A stretch of 64,000 bases of DNA. Source: Geosiphon pyriformis. Taxonomy: Eukaryota; Glomeromycota; Glomeromycetes; Archaeosporales; Geosiphonaceae. Within the stretch, counting starts at the first letter, position 1; every line of letters begins with the position of its first letter. The stretch spans positions 1,351,595 to 1,415,594 of the forward strand of contig JAAOMT010000523.1 in assembly GCA_016748015.1 (NCBI GenBank), given 5' to 3'. The notes below the pieces were generated by a model. It made no database searches, was not told the origin of the DNA, and saw nothing but the letters and a program-made list of their open reading frames with translations. The translations under genes were made by a program, and so were the position numbers. Shown in pieces: positions 1 to 9,529 of the stretch.

Positions 1-523
1 TTAATAATTTGCGGTTATTACGAAAGTATCGAATTAAATTTCATGGTACCTGGACATACCAAATTTAAGTGTGATGGTAGTTTTGGATTGATTAAAGAGC
101 TTTATCGAAAAACAACAGTAGATTGTGTGGATCATATTGTTGAAGTTGTGAAAAAATCAAGTACAGCGGGATTAAACAAAGCTCAGTGCTATGAAAACGG
201 CAAAGGCTTTCAATACTTAGATCTTAATTCCGTGTTGGGAATTTTTTTTAAGAAATTGAGTGGTTTACAAAAGTATCAGCATTTTCTATTTGAAGCAGCT
301 AACCCTGGCATTGTCAAAGCTCAGCTGGTTGCTAATGGTACTTATACTGAGTTTAATTTGTTAAAAACTAAAAAAGCAAATTACCAAAGAAATTAAGTCC
401 TTTTCAATCCTAGTACTAATCCCTTCTCGTTTGGATTACAGAAGGCAAGAATACCTTTATCACAATATTCGTCCATTTGTCCGGGATGAATTCAAAAATA
501 TCACTTGTCCAGAACCAATCTAA
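1..523 (+). pseudogene. 3' end of a multicopy hypothetical protein gene (DUF7869-like), frameshifted
   Basis: An open frame enters from the left edge and runs to a stop at 394-396. It includes the stretch NFMVPGHTKFKCDGSFGLIK, which I recall from large fungal families annotated as DUF7869. The protein-like sequence continues in the next frame from about 380 to a stop at 521-523, with YLYHNIRPFVRDEFKNITCP near the end. The switch falls beside an A-rich tract around 365-375, so a 1-base indel is more likely than an intron; no convincing splice sites are seen. An AATAAA lies at about 536. The function is unknown, and the upstream part lies outside the window. Confidence 0.55.
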
Positions 524-705
524 TCTACACTGCCAATAAATAAAACATATTTATATTACCAAAGCTGTAGAAATATGAATACAGGCAAACCTGAGATAAT
601 TCATACTCTTGGTAAATACAAATTGCTATGGGTTATTACAGGTTATGGGTTTTTTCAGGTTTAAGTATATATAGTATACATATAATAAAAATAGATATAA
701 TATTA
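524..705. other. short AT-rich spacer
   Basis: No coding or structural signal is seen between the end of the first gene fragment and the transposase relic. Confidence 0.5.
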
Positions 706-1925
706 TTAAAAAATAAATTTTATTTGCATATTCTTATAAGAATTTTTAAATAGTTTATGCAATATTAAAAAAACTTGTAAGAGTTGTTTGTTTTTGTTTA
801 TTTTGTATTTTTTATGAAGTATACATTTAACATAAGCAAGCTTACTAACTGCATCATAAAATTTCTTGCTATTTTTAAGCTCTATAAACTGTTCAAGATT
901 TGTAATAGCAGTTAATACATTCTTAATACTCATTACTTTTTGTATCTCTTGTTCTTTATTAGAACTATTATGCTTTGTTTTACAATTTTTTATAATATAA
1001 TTTGCAATCTTATTATTATTCAGATGTTCCAAAATAATTGTATTGTTTTCTTTAAATAGATTTATCAACTTTTCAATTAATAAGTATATATAATTTGGCT
1101 ATGTACAATTGAACTCTTTGTAATAATTCTTAATTTTTTCTAATACTATCTTTTAATTATAATTAGCTTTTATTTCCAAGTTTGCAGTTTTATTCTGAAA
1201 GTTGTTATTTGTATTGATTAAAAAAATGCCAACTTTGTATTAACAATAAGCAATTATTTTATTTAAAACATTTTTTTATGTTTTATAAATTAAACACATT
1301 GCTTAAAATTGATTAATTGCATAAATATTATTAATATTATTATCAAAAAAATTCAATACATGATTAAAAAAATAGTGACAGTAATATGTCTTAAAACAAT
1401 AAATAATTCCAGTATCTATAGGCTGAATATGTATTATTAAGTTAGATATAAACTGTCTTATATGAATATTTGTAATAAATTTTGTATTATAATTGTAATT
1501 AGTAAAATTGTTTATTAATAACAATATGTTTTGGGTTTTTTTATACAGCTAATAATTCTAATTAACAAGGCATTATCAAAAAATATAACCAGTTATCTAA
1601 GCACAAGTGTTTAAATAATACTAAAAACCAAGTTGTTTTTTTGTTTTTTTTAAAAACAACATGAACATTTAGCATAACCAATAATAAGTGGTGGCAAATA
1701 CTTAATTCTATTAATATTGGTTGTAAAAACAAATATCAGTTGTACTTTTGATTGTTTGGTGTTATGTATAGTATTGTAGCAAAATTTTGATTTGGTAATA
1801 TAACATAAAATAATGAGTTTTATCTATATTAAAAATATTATATAACTTTCAATTAGCAAAAAGTGTCATTACATACACTTACTTAATGCTTATTTTTTAA
1901 AATATTCAATTAATTATAGAACTTT
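706..1925 (-). pseudogene. decayed DDE_1 (pogo/CENP-B-like) transposase
   Basis: One minus-strand frame, broken only by in-frame stops, carries landmarks of the DDE_1 transposase superfamily in the right order. FNIDKT near 1825 corresponds to the family's NMDET with the first catalytic Asp. LPPLIIGYAKC follows at about 1690. LLLINNF at about 1510 is the second catalytic block (LLLxDN), with Asp changed to Asn. HIQPIDTGIIYCFKTYY at about 1400 corresponds to the xQPxDxGIIxxFKxxYR block. After stops at probable Trp codons comes the ending YKVGI (1235-1255), and the frame continues into a Lys/Asn-rich C-terminus ending at 706. The N-terminal helix-turn-helix region is not recognisable and terminal inverted repeats were not found. 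Active transposition is ruled out by the stops and the lost Asp. Confidence 0.7.
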
Positions 1926-2203
1926 ATGCCAACAGCTTAAATTACATTTTCAATAAGTATTATTTTATGCAATTTTGCCTCTTAAACAAAAATAACAAAT
2001 GCTTTATCAAAATTAGAATTACATATTGTATATATATACTTGCTAATTAAATCATATATTATATTTGCTTATAAATAAAAATTTGATTCATTTTTAATCT
2101 AAGTTGAAACTTAAGACTATTTTATATATAAAAAACTGTTTTTTTTAAAGTGTTTTGTAGTTTTTAATTGGTTTTTATTATTTGTATAATATTAATTAAG
2201 CAC

Positions 2204-3023
2204 TGTTACAGGGGATTATTTCTGCTGTTGAAGTAAATAACAACCCATAACTTGGTGCTCAAAAGCTACTTCCATTGATAATGTTCTAAAGATATTATAT
2301 CTAAAAGTTTTGATAGAGTCTTTTGTATAATGGACAGATATTCAATAGTATCGATAGTAGATGTATCTTTCCAAGAGTTTTCCCAATTTCTTTCTCAGCA
2401 TGGTGGCCAGATTTAGTCTGACAGTTATGTCTTTCTGGTAAGCTATCTGATAATATATAAAATCCTATCCTTATTTCTGGGTCTTTTACCAGGCTATCCT
2501 TGATGTCAATAACTCAGTGCTTAATCCTTTTACTCAATTAGTAAACAACAAAAGAAAATAAAATAAAGAAAATAAAAGAAAATAAAGAAGAAAAGAAATA
2601 AGTCCAAGTGGTTTAACAGGTTAATATTCCATCAATAGCCATGATCAAGAGCTATTGTTCCAGTGTGGTTAAGTATCAATTACTATTAACATGAAGTGTT
2701 GATAGTAGAGAGAAGATTGAGATATGGAATAATTATTTATTTGATGATTTTGTTTTTTGGCTAAAGATTCTGTGATATCGATTCTGTCTTTTCAGTTTTT
2801 AATACTACTGTTATATATACATAATTGAGATTCCTTAATTCCTTAATTCTTCATGACAGGAATTCTGGAATTCCTGGAATCCTGCAATTCCTTGTTGAGG
2901 AATCCTGAAATTCTTGGAATCCTGTAATTACTGAGAGGAATCCTGGAATTCCACATTTACTATGCTTACTTCTGATTGGCTAATAATTATGCTAATATAT
3001 TTCCTATATTTCTATAAGTAACA
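2204..3023 (-). repeat. 3' LTR of element 1 (820 bp)
   Basis: It runs from TGTTAC to GTAACA. On the minus strand the order is an array of GGAATYC motifs (U3, about 2850-2955), a TATA-like run at about 2812-2822, two stem-loops (2633-2657 and 2682-2706) and a pyrimidine-rich tract. It differs from the right LTR mainly by transitions and by the number of U3 motifs. Confidence 0.93.
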
Positions 3024-3044
3024 TTATTCTCTTCTTTTAATATT
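3024..3044 (-). other. polypurine tract of element 1
   Basis: Immediately inside the 3' LTR, the minus strand reads an A/G-rich run ending AAAAGAAGAGAATAA against the LTR. This is the expected primer site for plus-strand DNA synthesis. Element 2 has a similar tract at 41398-41418. Confidence 0.75.
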
Positions 3045-3700
3045 GAGCTCCATCAAAATCTAACTCATGTAATTCCCCCTTTTGAAGTATTTCCTGGATT
3101 TTGTTTTCAAGAATTACTTGTGTTATTTGGGTCTGTAATTCTTCAAATTGAGCATTGGTGATTTTTTCCAATTGATTACTGGTAATTATATCCATTGCTT
3201 TGTTAAGCAATATTTCTGGTTTATCCTGAAACGTTGTGTGTATGCAGTATATGACTCGGGCTTATGTAGATAAGTTGTTTTTTCCCACAAAATGTTCTAA
3301 TTGTTGTAGTATTTTTTTGTCAAATAATCACTTGGTTTTATCCGTATATAGATTCTGGATATTTATGTATTGTCCCAAGTAAAAATAACAATAGTTTTGT
3401 GGAAATTGTTGTATCCACCAATTCCAAGTTTCTTTAGTTAACTCTTGATATAGTGACTCTTTTGTCGATTTTTTTATTGCTAATTTTACTTTCACAATAA
3501 TTTTGTCCACCATATTTTCAGTTTTCTTTGGTGTTCTGAGTTGCAATGTCTTTCTAGTATCTTAATATCGAATGATTTGTTGATTGATTGTAATCTCTAT
3601 TTCCTGGTGTTGGATTAATTGAAAGAGTTGTTGTGCTAGTGTGTGAATATTGTCTGTAATTTCCATTTTTCTAATATTTCCTGTTGCATCTATCCTATCT
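3040..3700 (-). pseudogene. C-terminal tail of element 1 polyprotein
   Basis: Interrupted coding sequence corresponds to the tail better preserved in element 2 at 41411-41872. It includes NYCYFYLGQYINIQNLY (3328-3546) and ends near the LDFxGAQY motif before the PPT. No known domain was recognised. A related ending is seen in the family II element near 30880-30925, so this tail is shared by distinct gypsy families here. Confidence 0.55.
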
Positions 3701-3782
3701 TTATATATTCTTTTAATTGATCAATTTAACATTTGTTGTTGATAATAATGATTGGTTCCAGATCTCGTGGAATCTCATCTGG

Positions 3783-4080
3783 TCAGACTAGTATTCTCTG
3801 TACTCCTAATTGTGGAATATTATTGGTAGATGGTAGTGTGATGTCGCAATATGGCTTCAGTTGATCTCCATGTACTGCTTTGGTTAAAATTTTGTTATCC
3901 AATCTTAATTTGTAAGCTCCATTTCCTAGAATTTCTTCTATGTGAAATGGTCCGTCCCATTTGGGGTCAAATTTTTTACTCCATTGTTTTTCCACTTTGG
4001 TACAATGTAGTAATACTTTGTCTCCAATCTTGAATTCAACTGGTTTGTTTGGTAGTTGATTATCGTGTCTTTTTTTCTGT
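3783..4080 (-). pseudogene. integrase C-terminal domain, element 1
   Basis: The translation has DPKWDGPFHIEEILGNGAYK and HGDQLKPY. This is the small beta-barrel (GPF/Y-like) module that follows the catalytic core in Ty3/gypsy integrases and contacts DNA. It is in a different frame from the core at 4118-5101, so an indel separates them. No chromodomain was recognised after it. Confidence 0.75.
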
Positions 4081-4117
4081 TTTTTTTGTGACTTTGAATA
4101 TTATCAGCTGCTTTTCT

Positions 4118-5101
4118 TCATTTGTTTTTCAATGTTTCTATTAAGTCATATGTTCTTCTCAGCAATGTTTCTTGAAAATTTTCTTCTGTTATTGGTTCAG
4201 CTGGATATGTATTAATTTTTCTCTCTACTGGTAACATTGTTGTTCTTCCATATACTAATTTAAATAGTGTTGCCTGTGTAGTATCTTGTTTCATTGTCCG
4301 ATAAGCAAATAGTACTGATGGTATGAACAAATCTCAATCATTCTGGTTTTCTTGGCTGAGCTTAGCTATTGCTTCACACAGTGTTCTATTGAATCTTTCT
4401 ACTAATCCGTTGGTTTGTGGATGGTATGGTAATGATAATAGTCTCTTAATTCTGAATCTTTGGCTTAATTCTGTTAATGTTCTGTTCACAAAATAAGTTC
4501 CTTGGTCTGATAATAATTCTTTTGGACATCCATGTTGACAAATCAAATCCTGATGAACGAATTTGGCAATGGATTCTGCATCTGCTTTTTAAATTGCTTT
4601 TGCCTCTGGCCATTTAGTGAAATAGTCCATAGCTACTGCTATGTATCTGTTTTCTCTACTGGTAATTGTTAATGGTCTGACTAAATCAATTCCAATATGG
4701 TCAAATGATTGTCCTACTTTGATTGGTTTTAATGGTTCACTGGGTCTTATTCCTCCTCTTCACTGACAAGCATCACAATTTTGAACATATTGAATGATAT
4801 CTGAGTATATTGATGGCCAATAGTATCTCTTTCTGGTTCTTTCTATGGTTGTTTCTTTGTGAAAATGTCCTGCTGTTGGATTTGAGTGCATGTTGAATAA
4901 TATTGTCTCTTTTTCTGGCTCCGTAATTACTCTGGTTGGTTGATCTGGATCCTTTCTATTTTTCTGATAAAGTATATTTTGGTGAGTGATAAAATATTTT
5001 GATTGTTGTTTGATACTCTTTCGTTCTGTTTGAGATAAATTCTCCTTGAACTGTTGAGTATTTATATAATGTTGCAATTGTTGATATTTTTGTATGTTCA
5101 T
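4118..5101 (-). pseudogene. integrase (HHCC finger and DDE core), element 1
   Basis: One minus-strand frame is broken by stops. The zinc finger is HSNPTAGH followed by CDAC. The catalytic core shows GIDLVRPL (first Asp), LLSDQGTYF (second Asp) and GLVERFNRTL (Glu), so all three acidic residues survive. Stops fall at a codon that is Gln in element 2 (after WPEAKAI, near 4590), at the probable Trp before DLFIPS (near 4334) and after CQ near 4757, where element 2 has CAA; a CGA ancestor would explain both. This integrase is better kept than that of element 2 at its catalytic residues. Confidence 0.85.
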
Positions 5102-5189
5102 CTTTTGTTGTATTTTTCCATTGGTATTGTTCTGGTTTTGTTATATTTTTGGGTTGAAATGTTCTTAGATTTGTCTCATTCACAATAAA

Positions 5190-5509
5190 CTGTTCGCATT
5201 TCTGTTGTCTTTTCCTTTTTTATAATGTATAGTATACTTATATGGTGCAAATGCCATTTTCTATCTTGACTGTCTTCCATCTCCAAATTCAGTATATTGC
5301 TAAGTGTTCTTTTTCTGGTGTTCCATAGTTCTTTTCGGCTGGTATATGCCACTGGATGTTCTCTGCCATCTGGTCCTCTCTAAGATAATACTGCTCCTAA
5401 TGTCTAGCCGGATGTATCCGTGGTGATGATGAATGGTTTGCTGTGATCTGGATAGATCAATACTGGAGCTTGTATAAGCTTTCTTTTTTAGAATATCAAA
5501 AGCTTCTTG
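5190..5509 (-). pseudogene. RNase H region with internal deletions, element 1
   Basis: By comparison with element 2 (43538-43990), about 86 bp are missing near 5290, corresponding to 43664-43749 of element 2. A further short stretch is missing near 5342. The lost part includes the segment equivalent to EIYTDHKGL, so this RNase H cannot be functional. The 86-bp loss also breaks the frame. Confidence 0.7.
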
Positions 5510-6103
5510 TTAACTTTCAGTCCATTCATATTTTGTATCTTTGTTTTGCAGTTGGTTGAGTGGCTGCACTATCTTGGAAAAGTTCTTGATAAAACATTGA
5601 TAGTAGCTGGCAAATTCCAAGAATAATTTCAGTTCTGTCATATTGGTTAGCACTGAAAAGTTCTTTACTATCTCTATTTTCTCCAAATCTGTTTTGACGC
5701 TGTCTTTGCTGACTATATGTCCCAAGAATTTTAGTTCTGTCTTGCCGAAGAAGCACTTTGTTGCATTTAACTTTAGTCCTGCTCTTCTTAGTCTTTTGAA
5801 CACTTGTTAAAGATGATGAAGATGATCATCAAACGTTTTTGAAAATACATTGGTGTTGTCCAAGTATACAACTACTGATTTCCACAATAAGCCAGTATAA
5901 ACAATTTCCATTAGCCATTGAAAAGTTGCTGGAGCATTGGTTAAGCCAAATGGCATCACTTCAAATTTGAAATTCCCTTCTCTAGTAGTAAATGCCGTCT
6001 TCTCTTTGTCAGCTGGATTCATGGCTACTTGCCAGTAACTACTGTCCAAATCTAATGTTGAAAACCATTTGTTTCCACTGAAAGTGTCGAATAATTCTTG
6101 TAT
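5510..6103 (-). pseudogene. reverse transcriptase core, element 1
   Basis: The sequence includes FSTLDL, FGLTNAPATFQ, and VVVYLDNTNVFS at the active site, followed by GLKLNATKC and FLGHIVSK, all in the same frame as the upstream dUTPase ORF. The catalytic YxDD is YLDN here, so the second Asp is lost; element 2 has the same change. Stops occur at the codons after PTP (near 6103) and HHL (5804-5806), and after EWTES (near 5510). Confidence 0.88.
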
Positions 6104-7288
6104 TCATGGAGTTGGATAACTGTCTCCATGAGTTACACCATTGAGTTTTCTGTAGTCTACACAAAACTGGATTTTTCTATTCTTCTTACAGATGAGTACT
6201 ACTGGTGATGACCATGGACTCATTGATGGTTGAATTAGCCCATTGTTAAGCATTTTGTTTATCTCTTGACAAATGATTTTGTGGCTGGCTGGCGGCACTC
6301 TGTATATTCTTTGTTTGATTGGCATTGTATCTCCAGTCTTGATCTGATGCTGGATGATGTCAGTTTGGCCAAACTCATTTTCACTGGCAAAGATGTCATT
6401 GAAATTGTTAAGTAACATCTTAAGCTGCATACATTGGAGTGGATCTAAGTTTTCCATGTTCATTTGTTCCAATTGTTCCAGTTGGAGCAAATAACATTCA
6501 TCTTGTTCATAGATTGTTTGTGATGTGATGTCAACATATCCACAAAGTTGTGGAAAGTCTGGAATAGGGTTTGGTGGTTGGTCTTCTATTTCTGTAATTA
6601 AATATCCAATGGTGGTTCCTTCTGGTATGTTGATGACATTGCCAGTATTATTGTAGATGGGAATTTTTATGCTATTATAGCTTTTGGCTGGTATGTAGAG
6701 ATTGATCAACCTAATCTTTCCTGATTCACAAAGGTTTGTTTCAGCTTCAAAAATTTGTCCTTGCTCCTTTTTTTTTCTTCCTATTGCTAACATGTACTGG
6801 TTATATAGTAGAATGGAAATAGCTTGACCAGTTGAGATAATTTCTCCTTGGCCAACAATTTCTTCCTCCGCCATATTAACTGGTACCTCTATTCTACCCA
6901 TTGATCCAAATCCTTGTATTCCTCTCGCTGTTATTTCTAATTTTTTCCTCTTTCCTACTGACACTAACTGAGCTACTCTAATCAGAGACAAGAATATTGT
7001 CTGTGCTATCTTTTTGTTGGGCTCTATTATATAGGCCTTTTTTGAGTCATTTTGTAGCATGGTGATGATATTTCCTATATATTCCATGTTAATTATTCCT
7101 CCTCTTATATTGATCCCTCTTTTCGCTAAACTACTCCTAGATGCTAATTGAACTATTGTTGTTGCCAGAATTTCTAGTGTTATTTTCAGATCAATGCAGG
7201 TGTGTGAATGCAGTTCCAATTTAATGGTATCTTTTCTTGAATATCTCAGATCAAACTCTGTATCCGTATCATGTGCACGTTCTGGCAT
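6104..7288 (-). CDS. dUTPase domain plus linker and N-terminal RT of gypsy element 1 (394 codons open)
   Basis: Residues 1-135 carry all five dUTPase motifs in order: FDLR (about 12-15), ASRSSLAKRGI (49-59), GGIINMEYIGNI (63-74), KIAQTIFL (93-100) and RGIQGFGSMG (122-131). dUTPases hydrolyse dUTP to dUMP and keep uracil out of DNA. Motif 3 has Asn where element 2 has the catalytic Asp, so this copy is probably inactive. A linker follows, with the IPIYNNTGNV and IPEGTTIGYL elements common before gypsy RTs. From about residue 340 comes the RT start, with SPWSSPVVLICKKN and FCVDYRKLN. The first Met codon follows an uninterrupted upstream frame with stops, so it is an internal residue of the polyprotein rather than a true start. 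Confidence 0.88.
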   Translation of the reverse strand: MPERAHDTDTEFDLRYSRKDTIKLELHSHTCIDLKITLEILATTIVQLASRSSLAKRGINIRGGIINMEYIGNIITMLQNDSKKAYIIEPNKKIAQTIFLSLIRVAQLVSVGKRKKLEITARGIQGFGSMGRIEVPVNMAEEEIVGQGEIISTGQAISILLYNQYMLAIGRKKKEQGQIFEAETNLCESGKIRLINLYIPAKSYNSIKIPIYNNTGNVINIPEGTTIGYLITEIEDQPPNPIPDFPQLCGYVDITSQTIYEQDECYLLQLEQLEQMNMENLDPLQCMQLKMLLNNFNDIFASENEFGQTDIIQHQIKTGDTMPIKQRIYRVPPASHKIICQEINKMLNNGLIQPSMSPWSSPVVLICKKNRKIQFCVDYRKLNGVTHGDSYPTP

Positions 7289-7525
7289 AATACCTTTCCC
7301 ATTGTCACTATATCATTTTAACTCTTGTTCCTTAAAGAGATCTGGTAATGCAATGTATTGTTCGTAGTTTAAATCAGAGTTTGAATCTGAGTTGGCATTA
7401 GTATTATTGTTGTCGCCATATTAAATGGAGTTGGAACTGGTGTTTTCATTGTTATCATTGTCAGAGTTTAAATTGGGATTGAAAATTGATTCCGATTCTG
7501 ATGCACATCTGCTAATTGGTTCTTT

Positions 7526-8190
7526 CTATTCAGAGATTATATAGATCATGTGTGGTGGTAGATTGTAAATAAGGTCACACTCATCACAATATTGGAAGTT
7601 ACAGGAAATTAGGCAGTGTTGACATAGTCGAGCATTTAACTGCTCTAACTGTTGTTTTTGTTTTTCCCTTGTGGGTGCTAATTCTTGGTAGTGTTTGTGG
7701 AATTGTTCCGGATCTAGGAGATTTATGATGGGTTCTGCATCCCAGTCAAGCTCTAAAGATTCTAGAGGGTTGTCTTTAATCATTTTTATTTCCTTAGGTG
7801 ACATCCCTTCAATTTTGGCAAGTGCCATTCACCAAATTTTGTCGTTATCATATGAACAACTGTCCAGTCGCTATATGGCTCTTCTTCAGACTGATTCTAT
7901 TGGGGTTCCTTTTCTTACCCAGTTGCTTATTAGAATCGTGTATTGACACAATACGTCACACGTTCCTTTACGTCCTGGGATGTTATTTCACATTCTTTCA
8001 TCTAAGAGAGTTTCTTTACAGGCTATACATGGCATATTATCCCATTTTCCCATTCGTTTTGGTCTGCCAAAACATTCGATACAGCATGCGCGGCAATAAA
8101 ACTTGGTTGCCGTCTGATATTCTTTGTCGTCACCACAGCATGTGCCCATCGACGACAATTTCTTACTGCAATCAATGCATATCAATTTGG
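7526..8190 (-). pseudogene. Cys-rich putative zinc-binding region between protease and dUTPase, element 1
   Basis: This minus-strand frame, shared with the protease and dUTPase, has a chain of CxxC knuckles: CIDC, then CC, CRACCIEC and CIAC (7988-8185), and further on CQHC with YCDEC (about 7560-7625). A helical, Lys/Glu-rich segment (7640-7828) lies between them. Element 2 repeats the same pattern at 46020-46690. The spacing suggests two zinc-ribbon or treble-clef-like modules. I do not recognise the family, and binding of zinc is inferred only from the Cys pattern. Confidence 0.6.
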
Positions 8191-8614
8191 GTCAGTGATA
8201 GGTCGATGGTTGTTGTTGACTGTAGGTGTATGGGATATAAGTATTGTTGACTTGAGTGTTTTCTTCTTCTTTCTCTTTCCCTTTTCCCTTTTTTTTTTTG
8301 TTTTTTTTCCAATTTCAGCTTGAAGTCAGTTCGCTCTTGTCATTGTCGGTCCAGGTCAAGTCATCGGTTTCCCAGGTAAATTCTTCTTTTTGTTTCCCTT
8401 TTTCATTGTCGTTGTCATTCCAAGGAAGTATTGGCGGCAGTTTGTTGTGCTTTTCATCAGCCCACAACACTTGGTAGGCTTCCCAGATAGGTTTCTTTTT
8501 CTTCTCCTCCAGTTCAATTAATAGTTTTTCTCTTGGAGGAGTCTTGAAGTGGCTACACGTGGCCGGTACACATATGTGTTGGCCCTAATATGTTAGCTGG
8601 AGTTTTTGGGTGTT

Positions 8615-9250
8615 CTAGTCTAACATTGTGTTGACTTTGGATAACCAGTCATTACCAACGAGAGCTTGGTATTGAGTGGCTTCCATCACTAAAACTTTAA
8701 TGAGAGTCATGATGCCATTGATTTCGAAAGGGAAGTCGTCAATTTCGCCAATTGGAGTTTTGTCCACTCCATCAGCTGTGATGATTCTGGCACTGGCAGC
8801 TTGATCAACTCGGTGACCTAATTGTTCCATGAGTTGCCATGTGATGATACTGTCTGCTAAACCACTGTCAAGGATTAATTTAATGGATTGTCCCTCGACT
8901 TTGGCATCAGTGTACATTGCAGTGATTGGTTTGGCTTCAAGAGCAGCTCCACTAAATAATGGTGTTGCAGCTGTTTCCTTGAATTTGAATAGAAAGATAG
9001 CAGCCAAGGACTTGTCTTCGGTGATGGTAGCAAGTGGAATATTACTGGTGAGTGGTTGTTTTTGGGCAAATGCTGGGTTATTGGTTGAGGTGTCTTCTGG
9101 AGTGACCAGAAGACTTAAATAGTTCTGGGAATTTGGGTTTTGGGCTTGACCAGTACCCAAATTCTGCTGGCATAATCCAGATAATTGCTGTGAAGAACTG
9201 GAGATCAGTTGATAAACTACTATTGCCAATCTCCAGCTCTGTTGAGTCAT
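8615..9250 (-). pseudogene. retropepsin-like aspartic protease region, element 1
   Basis: It is open for 211 codons. The active-site block LILDSGLADSIIT lies near 8850-8880. The second block, ALVGNDWLSK, lies near 8645-8670, in the order expected for gypsy proteases, which act as dimers to mature Gag-Pol. The third residue after DSG is Leu here; element 2 has DSGSAD. The frame upstream is gag. Confidence 0.8.
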
Positions 9251-9529
9251 TTTCAGTCTTTGTGTTCTGTTGGGTGGTAAGCTTTGGAGTGGTGTTTGGA
9301 TTTGTTGGGATTGATAGATTATTTGTGGCTGCGGTTGTTAATAAATCACTTGTGGCTGTGGTTGATAGATTGGAGCTTGGTACACTGGAGACTGATAGAT
9401 GAATGTCTGTGTCATTGGTAGGTAAGCGGATTGGTTTTCATTTGGGTATTGATTTGGAGTTTGGAACTGGCAATCAGGGTTTCAATATTGATTTCCTGAT
9501 TGTTGGTTATTTAAATGCTGGCAACAGTC

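Noticed and set aside
370-430. Intron between the two frames of the first gene fragment
   Set aside because: No convincing GT...AG pair with a branch site; a small indel at the A-rich tract explains the frame change more simply.
2850-2955. CRISPR-like array of short repeats
   Set aside because: The repeats are short GGAATCC-type motifs without uniform spacers inside an LTR of a eukaryotic element.
7798-8250. 150-codon plus-strand frame
   Set aside because: Antisense to the Cys-rich region of element 1, whose coding frame is conserved in element 2; the plus frame has no recognisable domain.
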